Source: Atrichornis clamosus
Lineage: Eukaryota; Chordata; Aves; Passeriformes; Menuridae
Reading direction: 5' to 3'
DNA: 64,000 nucleotides
Assembly: GCA_013400975.1 (NCBI GenBank)
Contig: WBMZ01000259.1
Location: 62,001 to 126,000 of the forward strand
In this document: one piece after another, positions 31,601 to 43,323 of the stretch
Position numbering within the stretch: position 1 is the first letter of the stretch
Layout: the number at the start of each line of letters is the position of its first letter
The notes under the pieces: model-generated
Told to the model about the DNA's origin: nothing
What the model saw: the letters and a program-made list of their open reading frames with translations, nothing else
The model's database searches: none
Program-made: the position numbers and the translations under genes

Positions 31601-34530
31601 CCCCATCCTGGCTCAGTTTAAGGGAGGGTCAGTACTTGTTACAGAAGCTTATCAAACTCCAGATATCCAAACTACATTTAGAATATGGAAACAGCTACAC
31701 AAATCACAAGAGCAAGAACTCATGGCCTCAGGTCATAACTGCCTAATGAGTTCAGTAATTGACACAAAAACTGATCAAGACACACCTACCTACAATTCAA
31801 AATTACTAGATACATCAAAATACAAAATTGGTACGGTGTTATCACTGCTTACACCCTCCTGAAACTACCAAAACTATTTGAGTGGCCACCATGCCTATTG
31901 TTTTCCATAGGAAAATCTGCCTTTTCACCTTTCGCTGCACAGCATGAACTTTGTATGATTCAGGAGATGAGGAGAGAAGGAAACACCTTCCCATAGCACA
32001 CCAGAAAGGAGTGCCCTCCTTTGCAATATCACAATTGCTAGAAAAATGCTGTTCAACAGGACAGGATGACACAACACTCAAAGATTGGCTCCACCCCAGT
32101 CACCAGCCCTCAGAGTCTTCAAAATGTATTAATTCCCGAACAAGAATTGTGGCTTATGTTTGACAATAGGTCACTGGTCCTCCTCCCAGATAGACAGCCA
32201 GAGCTGGAAAACATGGACTAGAACGGAAGGGAAGAACCTCTTTCAGAACAACTGAGTGTGCAAGCCACTCAGTTTTTCACTAGAGAACATACTTGACTCA
32301 ATCTGAGTTGTGCGTTCCAGCTCAGGCTAGATGCCACCTCCCTGCTGAAAATAAAGTGTAACTTAAACCCTCATATAAAAGTTGGCAGTAGTTTAAAAAC
32401 TCCATGCATACATAAGTATAGTTGAACAGAGGGGTCTGGCTAGACTGCAGTGGCACTGGTAATGTTAGTGAGTGGAGCAAGGGAAAGCATGGGAATGCTG
32501 TGAATGCCTGGCAAGGACCTGGTGGAAACATCTGCCTTTGAGCCCCTTGCTGTGAATAAGAATGGCAGGGTGCTGGATGCAATACAACTTAAAACTTTTC
32601 CCCTTTACTGCAAGCCAGGATTCACAACTGCAAAAAAAGCTACATTCTAAGTCTGATAAAGAAGGGGAAGAAAGCTAATTAAGATTTATGTTCCAGCTAC
32701 AGCAAACATTTTCCCTGTGCCTATTACTGAGCCACTGTAAGTGGGAGCCAAATTACAGACGCTCTCTACCAAATGGGAATGTCATAAAAGCCTATTTAAT
32801 GTATCACGTGACATATGGAGAGTTTCCAGGTTCTGAATCTTTGCCATAGAATCAATAGCTGGCTGTCAAAAGCCATGAAAACTGCTTACATTGGCCCAAC
32901 TGACATCCTACTGAATACCACATGTAGGCTGTGCTCTCAGTCAGGACCTTTGTTCCTCTGTCTGCTCTTTGATTGCATAATAGCTGTCCTTCTTGGGATG
33001 AAATGTTAAGTTTAGGAGAAAGTGCCTTTCAAAATGCTATCCTCAGTGGCCATGCACATGTTGCTGTTACACAGAAGGCTCCAGAGGCTCCTTTCTCCTT
33101 CAGGGCCCAAACAACAATGAGTGGAAATGCCTTGGGCAAGTGTATACTCTGTGCAGAGGACAGACACAACAGGGCCAGGACAGCACACGGCTTGGCAGCA
33201 CATGGGCAGCTCCCAGTGCCTGGCAGACACAGGTGCTCTGGCTGAGCAGCATGGGACGCAAAGGGCCACGCTTTCCAAACTATACCAAACAGCACGTGTT
33301 GTTCACAGCCTCCACGATTCCTAGCAAAAATGCTAAGAGGGGAATCATGATGACACATGAAAAACAAAACCAGCACAACTTCCAGAGACTCTTTGGTGAA
33401 TTATCAGCTACAGGCTCCTGTGCCAACAGCATGGAATGCACTGTGATTAGTGGGGATCTTCCAGTCCACCAGGAACAACTGCAGTTCTGCTAGATCTGTG
33501 CTTCAGACCAAGAACCCATTGACTTAATTCATGTTGCATTATATGCCAACTTGAGAAGCCACTCAAAAATTTGTCTTTGTAAATACCTCAATAAAACCTT
33601 TAACAAAGTAAACAAGTGTCATTTCCTCAGAAATCAAGAGTCTGCTCATCATGACAGGCACTACAATTCCTAGGAGTGGTCCTCACAGAGAAAACATCCT
33701 CAGGTCTTCCTAATATATTATAGAATGCATATTATTATTTTGGCAGTATGACAATTATTTCTTGCCATCCTTTATTGAATAAGCCTAAATATATGTGATA
33801 CGAAATATTCTCCTATGAAAGGAAAAAAAAAGTGTGAGTTATCCTAAAACATAGTATATGCCATAATTTCAAAATATAATCTATGGAAAATACTGTCAGG
33901 TTTTGATTAATATTCATCATATGACTTAACCTTTGGTGAAGAGGGCTATTAAATATTAGAGCATTTCTAATTCAGTCTTTCTTGCAAGCAGTCTTCCATC
34001 ACGTAACACGATTTCCAGAAATAACAAGAAAAATACAAAATCAACCTTTTAATTCCAAAAAAGGAGAAACACATGCTCTGTGGCACAGTCCAACTAACAT
34101 CAATAAATAGGTCCTTCTCATTCTGCTGCAAGCCAAGGACTTTTTTGGGTTTCTGGATGTGTATCTTTATCAGTCTATAATGGCTCATCTTTGTATGAGC
34201 TGGTTTATCTACTATTTCAATTACAGAACCATGTCATGATGTGTAAGAACTTGGACTACGAATATGTTATTATCAGCTGACTCATTACGTGTTTTCATGT
34301 CAGTCCTTGTAAAATAAGTATTTTGTAGTAGGAAGAAGGACCATGTGTTGTAAAAATGATGATCCAGAACTAAGACAGATATCTACCCATGACCTGAGCC
34401 CAGATTATAAAGCGTCTCAGCCATCTTAGTAAAATATTAACAGAGTTTGTGGGTTGTCATAGTAAAATGAGAGGCTGCCCTGAACAAATTTCATTTACGG
34501 ACATTCAGAAAATTGATATCACGGCTGCAA
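25656..34530. other. Intergenic DNA, right part up to TM4SF4
   Basis: No gene was recognised. Notable textures are an AT-rich TATA/TACG stretch at about 31445-31500, a C-rich run at about 31578-31607, and two moderately GC-rich intervals (30670-31380 and 33040-33320) with ORFs of 96-138 codons on both strands but no recognisable domain. A minus-strand cysteine-rich ORF at 28849-29100 comes from a GCTGCN-type low-complexity patch. Confidence 0.5.
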
Positions 34531-34535
34531 GGACA

Positions 34536-34544
34536 TATAAAAAA
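34536..34544 (+). promoter_or_regulatory. TM4SF4: TATA box of TM4SF4
   Basis: TATAAAAAA about 200 bp upstream of the TM4SF4 start codon. Transcription would begin near 34565, giving a 5' UTR of roughly 170 nt without an intron. A TATA promoter fits a tissue-restricted gene; family knowledge places TM4SF4 in intestine, liver and pancreas. No CpG island is visible here. Confidence 0.6.
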
Positions 34545-34737
34545 CCAGCACACTGCATTTTGTATGGACGGCAGGAACACTGACAGGAGCATTCTACAGG
34601 CTTAGTTCCTCTAACGACACAACAGAAACTGGATTTTGGAAAGTACACTGAGAAGCTTCTTTTTATAAAACAGTTCTGAGAACATCTGAGAGATTTTATT
34701 TTGCCTTCAATTGTGTTTGCAATTGTTTTAAAGAAGC

Positions 34738-34911
34738 ATGTGCACAGGAGGCTGTGCCAAGTGCCTGGGAACCACCCTTATCCCCCTGGCTGTGCTCTGC
34801 ACCCTCGCTAACATTTTGTTGTTTTTCCCTGGAGGAAAAGTGGCTGAAGATAGTGCACACATTACAAATGAGGTCTGGTACTTCGGAGGGATCTTGGGAT
34901 CTGGTGTATTG
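34738..34911 (+). CDS. TM4SF4: TM4SF4 coding exon 1
   Basis: 58 codons beginning MCTGGCAKCLGTTLIPLAVL. Membrane segment 1 spans about residues 10-30, followed by the first extracellular loop (FFPGGKVAEDSAHITNEVW) and the start of segment 2 (GGILGSGVL). The donor is GTAAGA at 34912, phase 0. The start codon is fixed by the conserved family N-terminus. Confidence 0.95.
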
Positions 34912-35153
34912 GTAAGAATATAAATTCAGACATTCCTACCTTCCCCTTGCCCCCAGCTATGACTTGCACTGCTGAATTTTCTCAGGACTGCAAATTCCTC
35001 TTTGATGAACAAATAAGTTATAGGTCGTTCAACAGTTTGGCAATAAGTAACTTAACCTAGTGAAAAGAAAACAAAATACATAGAACTATTATATTTAAAA
35101 GAAGATGTAACTTGAATAAATCCCAATTCAAACTGTACTTCTGTTATTGGTAG

Positions 35154-35243
35154 ATGATCTTCCCTGCCTTGGTATTTTTGGGCCTTAAGAATAATGATTG
35201 CTGTGGATGCTGTGGTAATCGGAGCTGTGGAAAGAGGTTTGCG
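35154..35243 (+). CDS. TM4SF4: TM4SF4 coding exon 2
   Basis: 90 nt, 30 codons: MIFPALVFLGLKNNDCC, then GCCGNRSCGKRFA. It finishes segment 2 and gives the cysteine-rich cytoplasmic loop. The NRS sequon lies on the cytosolic side and should not be glycosylated. Acceptor TTGGTAG, donor GTAAGT. Confidence 0.95.
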
Positions 35244-36581
35244 GTAAGTGAAAGGAAACATGGCAAAAAAAGTAAAAGCTAAATTGTTACTGATATGATA
35301 TATGCATCTTCCTCTCAGTCATTGTGAGTATAGACAGATGCTGTCTCGAGTGTGGGACACACAGCCCTGCCATTTGTCTGAGTACTGGGAAGTGGAAATA
35401 GCAGGTTGTAAAAATTGTATTATCCATCTGATATTTTACCACAGGTGCCACAATGGTACGGCCTTGTTGGTTTTTGCTATCACAGGATACTTACAGTTAC
35501 TATCACAATTAAAACGTACTTATTTCTGAAAGATCTACACTTTATTTTGCAGATTACAACAGTTCTCTCTTTAGCCAATTTTTGTTGGCACTTTTTAAAA
35601 TTACCTTGGCAGTCAGGCATTACATTCCCAACTCATTAGGTTCACAGGAAATTTCAGGAAGGAATAGACCTTGGGAGGTCACTTACTCCTACTTAAAGGA
35701 CTGTAGGCCAGGCTCCACTTTGAATTTGTAACTTCCTTTCACACCAGAAAAGTTTTCAAAGGATGCTTTCAGACACTACTAAACATCTCAAGCATTTTAG
35801 TTTAAAAATTAAATCAGAAAAAAAGAATATTTTTAGTAGGAAAGACTGTCCTTTCAAACTAAATTGTTTGGATCAAGTAGATAATTACACTTTTTTACAA
35901 AGGAACAAACTTTCAATTAAAAAAAAAAGAAAAAAACAGATAGGAAAAGAATCATGACTGTGAGGTTGATCAAGGAGCCTTCCCTTAATCTGTCTTTGAT
36001 ACTGTCTTCATGCAACGCCAACAAAACAGGTATAACTTTGAGCAGGGGAAAATGGAGCCACCTGTTTCTCTTTACAACACTGCATGATCCTCTTTACATC
36101 ACTGCAAGCAGTGAGCAGAAACCAGTTAAGCTTTGCAGAGCACATACCACTCAGCAAGTACCCAAATGCTGTGGTTTTGCTGCCCCTCAGCCATGCAGTG
36201 ACCGGTCACACACAATGCACAGTCACACACAGTGACCGCTGCGAGCACTGGCTGCGTGTGAGCCAACCTGCATGTGCACGGCGCTGCCTGCAAAGCAACC
36301 TGCTGTCTTTGCTGGCAAGTGTGTTAGAGTGCAGCTGACTGGGAATACGAATACAGTCAAGAATATCAAGTACACTGCACTACAAGACTCCTACTGGCCT
36401 TATCACCATCAGCATGACTGAGAACCAAATTTGGACTTGTATGTTAGCAGAAATCCATTATTATGAAGTCTACTACATAAGCATAGTTCTTAAGTTACCC
36501 CTATTGGATATATCAAAATAAAAATGCATGCCAGCACTCAAGGCAAGAGTCTCATGATGAGGTCTGAACAAAAACTCACAT

Positions 36582-36630
36582 TGGACTCAATGACTTTAGA
36601 GGTTGTTTCCAAACTAAATTATTCTATGAT
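36582..36630 (+). repeat. CR1 3' tail fragment
   Basis: A short 3' end reading TTGGACTCAATGACTTTAGA through AACTAAATTATTCTATGATC, inside TM4SF4 intron 2. About 50 bp, strongly diverged. Confidence 0.6.
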
Positions 36631-37349
36631 CTGAAAGTATGGGGTTTTTTCCCTCGACCTGTATCACTTTAATCCAGTGAAGGACACTACCTCTACCTAC
36701 AAACTCTTATGGCTACAAGTGCTTCAGAATTCAAGCAGGGCATTAGCTCTTGCATGATTTACTTACGTATTAGTATATATGAAAATGCTGTAATAGAAAT
36801 CCAGAAATATAAAGACATACTTTCCCATCCATTCCAATTGCACTGCTAGAGCTAACACTGATAAATACCTGCGAGGAGATAAAATATACTAACACAAAAT
36901 CTAAAGAGAGACTTGGGAAGGAAAAACATATTTGGTCCAAATAAAATCAAGATACCAAAGCTAACTTCAAAGGATATTGTAGATTTTTTTAAAATGCCTT
37001 GAGTGGTCCAAGACTTCAGTCGCACTTGCAATCTCCTGAGAAAGCCATCTGGCTGCAGGGGAACAGGAACCCTCGAACAGGAGGGCCCAGAGGGGAGCAG
37101 TGCCATCTGCTGCCAGTACCCACCTTCTCCTCCTTAGGCACACGGGGCCAATGCTGGTAAAGCTTTAAAATACCGATACAGGTGCACATTACACATTTAC
37201 TATGCAATGAAAAGTAATATACTTTAGCTGTTCAGGAGTTGATTATTTGACCATAAACAGCTGAGCTTAGGGAATATACACTGACATTAATAGAGTGCAT
37301 TTCATTGTTTGAATGAGAACAAAAATAACATTATTTTTCTCTTCATCAG

Positions 37350-37483
37350 ATGTTTTCTTCTATAATATTTGCTGTGGTTGGAGTTCTGGGAGCTGGATAC
37401 AGTTTTATTTTGTCAGCAGTAGCCCTAAACAAAGGCCCTAAATGTTACACTGGAAAAGAGTGGACCTACCCTTTCCAGGATGG
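37350..37483 (+). CDS. TM4SF4: TM4SF4 coding exon 3
   Basis: 134 nt (44 codons plus 2). It encodes segment 3 (MFSSIIFAVVGVLGAGYSFI) and the first half of the large extracellular loop (NKGPKCYTGKEWTYPFQDG). Acceptor CTTCATCAG, donor GTAAGA at 37484. Confidence 0.94.
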
Positions 37484-37794
37484 GTAAGACAAGGCAATCA
37501 GAAAAGAAAGATATACGTGTTTTAAGTTTGTGATATGAGTCAAATTCCAAATCCATTGTATAAAAATGGGAATTATACTGTTTGTCTAAATTACAGAAGC
37601 TCTTACAAGTGCAGCAATGCACAGCAACACTTCATAAGGTTCAAGAGCATGGATGTAAAGAATAGCAAGTACAGTCAAAACTACTGAGTTTCAAAGGGGC
37701 CAATAAAGAGAAATGCACAGCCTCCTCCTAGGTTATTCTTGGGATGATAAGCAGCATATGGGGATAAATTCCACTTAAATGAATAGCAATGACA

Positions 37795-39253
37795 CACTGA
37801 GATACATCCCAGAGTCCTGAGGGAATTGGCTGATGTAGTTGCCAAGTCACTCTCCATGATACTTGAGAAGTCCTGGCAGTCAGGTCGAGCCCCAGGTGGC
37901 TGGAAAAGAGGAAACATTGTACCCATCTTTAAAAAGGGTAGAAAGGAGGACCCTGGGAACCATCGACCTGTCAGTCTCACCTCTTTGTCTAGGAAGATCA
38001 TGGAGCAGATCCTTGAAGCTCTGCTCTTGCACATGGAGAGCAGGGAAGTGATTTGAGATAGCCAGCATGGCTTCACCAAGGGCAAGTCCTGCCGGACCAA
38101 CCCAGTAGCTTTCTGGGATGGGGTGACTCCATCAGTGGATAAGGGAAGGGCTACAGATGTCATTTATCTGGGCACAATCCCCCACAACGTCCAGCTCTCT
38201 GAATTGGAGAGAGATGGATTTGATGGGTGTCCGGTTAGATGGAGAAGAAAGTGGTTGGATGGTCCAGATGGGCAGTGACAAGTGGTGTCCCTCAGGGATC
38301 CCTGTTGGGACTGGTGTTATTTAATAGCTTCATTAATGACACAGACAAAGGCATTGAGTGAATCCTCAGCAGGTTTGCAGATGACACCAAGGTGAGACCA
38401 CTCACACCTTCAGCTGTGATGCTGAAGAATAGGGCCTTTCAGAGGGACCTGGACAAGCTCAAGAAGTGGCCCATGGGGGCCCAAGAAGTGGCCCATCTCA
38501 TGAGGTTCAACAAGACCAAGTGCTGGTGCTATATCTGGTTTGGGGCAATCCCCAGTATCAATCCAGGCTGGGAGATGAACATCCCTGGGGAGAAAAACTT
38601 GGGGGTGCTGATGGGTGAGAGGCTGGACATGCCCTGGCCATGTGCTTTGGCACCCAGAAACCCATTGTGTGCTGGGCTGATCTCACAGTGTGGGCAGCGG
38701 GAAAGGGGGGATTCTGCCCCTCTGCCCCACTCAGGTGAGACCCACCTGCAAAGCTGCCTCCAGCCCTGAGGTCCCAGCAGAAGAAGGATGTGGAGCTGCT
38801 GGAGAGAGTCCAGAGGAGGCCACCAAGATGATTAGAGTGATGGAGCACCTTTCCTGTGAGGAAAGACTGAGGGAATTGGCATTGTTCAGCCTGGAGATGA
38901 GAAGCCTGAGGGTGACCTAATTGTGGCCTTCCAGTACCTGATGGAAGCCTACAAAAAAGATGGAGAGGAACTTTATAAGAGGATGCAGTGACAGGACAAG
39001 GTAATGGCTTCAAACTGAGAGTAGGTTTCAATCAAATATTAGGAAAAAATTCTTTCCTGTGAGAGTGGTGAGGGCCTGGCACAGGTTGCCCAGAGAAGCT
39101 GTGGATGCCCCATCCCTGGAAATGTCCAGGGCCAGGCTGGACAGGGCTTGGAGCAACCTGGGATAGTGGAAGGTGTCCCTGTCCATGGCAGCGGGGTTGG
39201 AATGAGATGATCTTTAACACTTCTTCCAACCCAAACCATTCTGTGATTCTATG
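37795..39253 (+). mobile_element. CR1 LINE, 5'-truncated, inactive reverse transcriptase
   Basis: About 1.46 kb of a chicken-repeat-1 non-LTR retrotransposon, in the same orientation as its host gene, inside TM4SF4 intron 3. Translated pieces show reverse-transcriptase blocks in order: [11 protein letters not shown] (about 37957-37989), [14 protein letters not shown] (about 38061-38102), RFADDTK (FADD box at 38374-38391), then C-terminal blocks (HLSCEERLRELALFSLE and IRKKFFPVRVV). The element is dead. It has stops and frameshifts, and the block normally holding the first catalytic aspartate is deleted: the sequence jumps from DVIYL to a PHN segment near 38170. The 3' end has the typical CCATTCTGTGATTCTATGA. 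Confidence 0.93.
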
Positions 39254-40437
39254 ACTATAATGAAATTTTATGGTATTCAAATAATTAGTATCTATGTGTT
39301 ATTTTATTTTGGCTATGGCATTTGGAAGCTGGCCGTTCCTCACACTCTGCAGCTCAAACACGTTTACTGTCGTGTATATTTATCACTTAAACCCAGCAAT
39401 CCCACTGCTCAGGCTGAAGACAAGACAGGTTCAACAGAAAACAGGGCACAAGGTGCTACTGAGGAAAGTAGGTGTGGTCAGAACAGAACAGTAAGGGCTG
39501 CAGTAAACTTCTCATCATCTCAAAACTTTTAATGCAGTTTGCCTCAGTCAAGAATGACCTGGCAGCATTTCTTGCATAATACACCACAAAATTATACTTC
39601 AGGTTGAAAAGAAAAAAAAACAAAACCAAGAAGTATAAATTAATTTATACTTCATTATTTGTTCATGGACCAGTGAGGGCTGGAAACTAACTTTCTTGGT
39701 CTCATTCTGAGAGTATTTGGAAATATGCTCCGTTTCAAACATAGTTTTGGTTGCCATCCAGAAATCGTTTGACAAGAACACAAACAAGTCAGCATTAAGA
39801 ATATGCAGAAGTAATACAGTAAGAGATAAAGCAGTTTACAATTAAATCAAAATGTGAAGGTAAAAATTAAGGAAAATACCTTCACTTTAGATGAGGTATC
39901 CAGAAGAGCAAAGGCTGTTCTTTTCAGCTTGGTTGGCAAGAGGTGACTTGTCAGGATTTCATTATTTGTTTTGATAATTCCGTTGTTTTGATTTTATTAC
40001 AATGTACTTCCTTGTTTCCAGCTGTACTTTGAGGTATTGGATTGATGCCTGACACACACACACAAAATGCTGTAATCAAGTAAAAGCAGCAAAAATGCCC
40101 CTGACAAAACACTGGCGCAGATCACACCCATTTGGCACATGCTTGGCTAAGATCTTTTCTTCCTAAAACACCAGAAATGGTTCAGTTGTATCAAACACAT
40201 ACCCATCTCCAATTGCTCCCTTCTGACATCTTGGTTTTTCAAATCAATTGCTTCAGTTGCTCTAGAAATGAAACTGAAATCAAGTTCTAGATAAGTAGCA
40301 CCAGTGTGACAACGGAAATTCTTACCAAAGTGAACAGAGCCTTGGCCCTGTCCCAGAAGTGACAACACCTCAGTGGTGAGAGACCCTCCTTTGCGAGCTA
40401 ACTTAATCTTCTTCCTAACTGTTTTGTTCTCCTGTAG

Positions 40438-40627
40438 GAATTACCTCGCTGACCACACCTTGTGGAACATGTGTCGTTTACCTGAAAATATTGTCCCATG
40501 GCACCTGACCCTCTTCTCCTTGCTGCTGGTCATGAGTGGGATCCAGGGAGTGCTCTGTGGCATTCAGGTGGTGAATGGCCTGTTTGGAACCCTCTGTGGG
40601 GACTGCAAATGCTGCGGATGTTGTGGG
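40438..40627 (+). CDS. TM4SF4: TM4SF4 coding exon 4
   Basis: 190 nt. It encodes the rest of the extracellular loop (NYLADHTLWNMCRLPENIV), PWHLTLFSLLLVMSGIQGVL leading into segment 4, and the cytoplasmic tail GTLCGDCKCCGCCG. Acceptor CTCCTGTAG, donor GTGAGC at 40628. The WNLT sequon that I recall in the human protein reads WHLT here. Confidence 0.95.
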
Positions 40628-40852
40628 GTGAGCAACTGATGGCTCTCCTTTGTTATGTGGTGTACTGATAAGTTACAAACACACCTCTAGTTGACAGTCT
40701 GAAAAATTAGACTAGCCTTCCCTCAGCTCAATTATCATGTTTTCTAATGTAAAGCTAACATCCTACACTGTTGCCATTAGGAAATAAAAAAATCCTTTGA
40801 AAGTCACAGCAATAGTAACCACTAAATTACCTCCATGGTTTTATTCTTCCAG

Positions 40853-40870
40853 GGAGATGGAACTGTCTAA
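40853..40870 (+). CDS. TM4SF4: TM4SF4 coding exon 5 (micro coding segment)
   Basis: 18 nt: GDGTV and a TAA stop, after the acceptor ATTCTTCCAG. It completes the C-terminus CCGCCGGDGTV, nearly identical to the human ending. The exon continues as 3' UTR. Confidence 0.92.
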   Translation, partial: GDGTV

Positions 40871-41051
40871 AGAACATGAATATTGCAAACAACCTCGTCA
40901 CCTTGGGAGGATCCCTTCTGCAGCTGCTCCACAAAGCAGCCCTCAGATGCACTGGCTCTGGCTAAGAAGATGAGAATGAAGGGCTCTTCCTCCCACCAAT
41001 GTCAGGGAGCCCTGACTCCCTTTCCAGCATTCCTGAAACCCCTCATCATGA

Positions 41052-41057
41052 AATAAA
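41052..41057 (+). terminator. TM4SF4: TM4SF4 polyadenylation signal
   Basis: A perfect AATAAA, about 180 nt after the stop codon and followed by AT/GT-rich sequence. Cleavage is expected near 41075-41090, giving a short 3' UTR. Confidence 0.75.
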
Positions 41058-41089
41058 ATAAGCGAAATTCAACTCTCACATTCATATTT

Positions 41090-43040
41090 ATTTTTGTAAA
41101 ACCATTTAAAAAGAGGGTATTCTCAGGCAAAATACAATTTTGGGTTACAATTTCTATTCAGGTCTGTTAGGTGGCTTGTAACTCCTCAAAGCTTCCAATC
41201 TATACCTGAGCACAAATGCTATTTATTAATCATTTTGCAGAAGTTCAATTTAGCTGTATTTGGCACTGTGCTATGAAAGAGCTAGAAAAGACAATATAGA
41301 GCTCAAAGGCAAAAATACATTTTAGAAAGAGCTTTTAAAACTTTAAAAGAAAAAACTATTTCCCAAAGAAATCAAGGAGAAAATAAGAGGGACAGGAGAC
41401 ATTTGAGAGATTCAAATCAAATAATATGCTTTAAAAATTTTTTTTTGAAACAAATTTTCACAAACCAGCTAGACGTCTCAAAGCTTCTTGATATTTGCCA
41501 TATCTGTTCCCTAAAAGTCTCCTCCTGAAATAATGATTCTGTGGCCTGTGCTTTCCGAAAATGTATTTCATGTATCTACACTAGGGACATCTGAAGAACT
41601 TAAGACTATTCAAAAACACTGAAAGCTCTTGAGCAATATACAGAAATGTTAAACAGCTTGATAAAGGTACTGAGAATTACATTGTGCAAGATGATAAACT
41701 GTAAAACAAACAGTTTAGAAACAGCTGGCTGTCCCACCTGTTCTACTGCATTGCCTGGGAATTTGAGAATACCCTTTATTTCAACACTCACTGTGCAACA
41801 ATCTCAAATCTATTCTTTCATCTGTGGTGAGCAGATGTCCTGCACCTCATCTCACATTTGCCTTGTTTTATTTATATGAAGCCTTTGGAAACATGGAATG
41901 TTTCCCTTCAACATTCAACAAAGGATGGGTATCTGCATAGTGTACAACTTTGATATATTAATAAACAGAGTACATAAATCTTTGCGGGAGATGGGATAAG
42001 AAATGACAAGAAGCAAGCCATGATACCTAAAACCAAAATCAATCAGCTACTGCTTCTAAGAGACACCCAACTACATAGTGGCTTTCTAACATGAGCTAAT
42101 ATATACTAGATACTGACACAAGGCACACACATTTCATCTTGTGACCTGGACTGCATTTGCACCTTGGCCTCGAGGTGTACTGAAAAAGGGTAAATCAGCC
42201 AGAATCTGCAGCTCAGCTGAACTCGTGCTTTAAAGTGCCAACAACAGTGTTCCCAAATTTATTCACTTACAGCTGACTCGTGAGGCTCTCCCCTAGCACA
42301 TAATTTCAAGAGCATCACACGTCTGCAGTGTCAATTCTGCAGTAACTGGAGATTGTTCTTTCACTTAGCAAAGCATCTAGTAAAATCAAGGAGGGACTGA
42401 TCACAGATCCTTGTAACACAGAATGATTTAACAGGCCAGTGGTAATTCTGGGAAAGAAGTCACAGATAAAGACAGTGAAGTGCTAGGCAGAAGATGGCAA
42501 GAGAGAAACCACAAACAGGGATAACTCAAAGTGTTAAAACAGACCTCAGGAGCCCTGACCAACTTAAACACCACACTTTGTTATAGTGTGTACAAATACC
42601 AACATACACTAATACAGAAGCAGAAATCATAGTAGCCAAAAGAAAGAATATTAGTATTGTTTGTAAAATGTCAGAAATGCCCATGCCAGTTGAAGCTTCA
42701 CTATTTAGCCTTAAAAATTGGCTGCTGGGTGATCAGGGTGCTGAGAGCACAGCAATTTGGACATTGCATGGCACTGTTTCAGCTGAGAGCTATCATAAAA
42801 GGATACATATTGGTTATTTAACATCTCAGATTACAACACATGGTGTGTGTGCATGCAATCTTGAGACCATGTGCTTCAACAGGACAAAACTAGTGCCCCT
42901 GCACAGCTGAACTATATACACCTAGTTCTCTTTATCGATTGTTTCCAATAAATAGACTGCAACAAAATGATACATTAACCACAGCACAGTGTCACCTGTC
43001 AGGAAATGATGCATTTTTTAACTGGCAACTCTTTGCAAAA
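41090..43040. other. Region downstream of TM4SF4, no gene recognised
   Basis: AT-rich DNA between the TM4SF4 polyadenylation site and the CpG-island locus. Minus-strand AATAAA hexamers (for example 42258-42263) could serve a minus-strand transcript from the CpG-island region. No coding exon is supported. Confidence 0.4.
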
Positions 43041-43148
43041 GATTCATTTCTAAAATAAGGAAGTAACATATACAAAGTTGAAAAAAATTTGCTCGGCTCA
43101 GAAAAAGGGATGTTTTCTCACATCATTCCAGTCTCGAATGTTCATTAC

Positions 43149-43323
43149 CTGTCCCCAGTTCAACTTTAGCTTCCTCTTCATGGATTCTACATTACTTATA
43201 GTGTAACCAGCTGCAAGGCAAACAACGGCAAACCCTAGAGCCACCCCAACTGTTGGAGGCTGGTAGGGCTGACTTCCTCCATTACATTGATACGGGTGGG
43301 ATCTCTGCCCCGGAGGGTGGACA
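43149..43323 (-). CDS. Candidate unassigned coding exon with membrane segment
   Basis: A 175-nt interval on the minus strand with a plausible acceptor (pyrimidine-rich tract then ATACCAG) and a good donor (CAG|GTAATG). It is open in one frame for 58 codons. The reading is proline/glutamine-rich at first (SHPYQ, SQPYQPPT), then hydrophobic (VGVALGFAVVCLAAGYTI, a single predicted membrane segment), then basic (ESMKRKLKLNWGQ). A strong acceptor 99 nt downstream (CTTATTTTAG at 43059-43050) would add one lysine and a stop. I do not recognise the protein. It needs an upstream exon ending two bases into a codon, which I could not fix. It may be a real small membrane protein gene, part of a lncRNA, or chance. 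Confidence 0.35.

Larger units (their letters stand above)
34565..41080 (+). other. TM4SF4: TM4SF4 gene, whole locus
   Basis: Transmembrane 4 L6 family member 4 (il-TMP in the older literature) is a four-pass membrane protein linked to density-dependent control of proliferation in intestine and liver. Five coding exons splice in consistent phase to 201 residues plus stop; the human protein has 202. The N-terminus MCTGGCAKCLG, LLFFPGGKV, NNDCCGCCGN, LGAGYSFILSA, and the tail CGDCKCCGCCGGDGTV match TM4SF4 rather than TM4SF1. Intron sizes are 242, 2106, 2954 and 225 bp; intron 3 carries a long CR1. The large extracellular loop has no N-x-S/T sequon, unlike the human protein as I recall it. A perfect AATAAA follows the stop. 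Confidence 0.95.

Noticed and set aside
35052..35261. Minus-strand ORF opposite TM4SF4 exon 2
   Set aside because: It is the antisense shadow of a well-supported coding exon.
38558..39031. 157-codon minus-strand ORF
   Set aside because: It is antisense to the CR1 reverse-transcriptase relic. No independent coding evidence.
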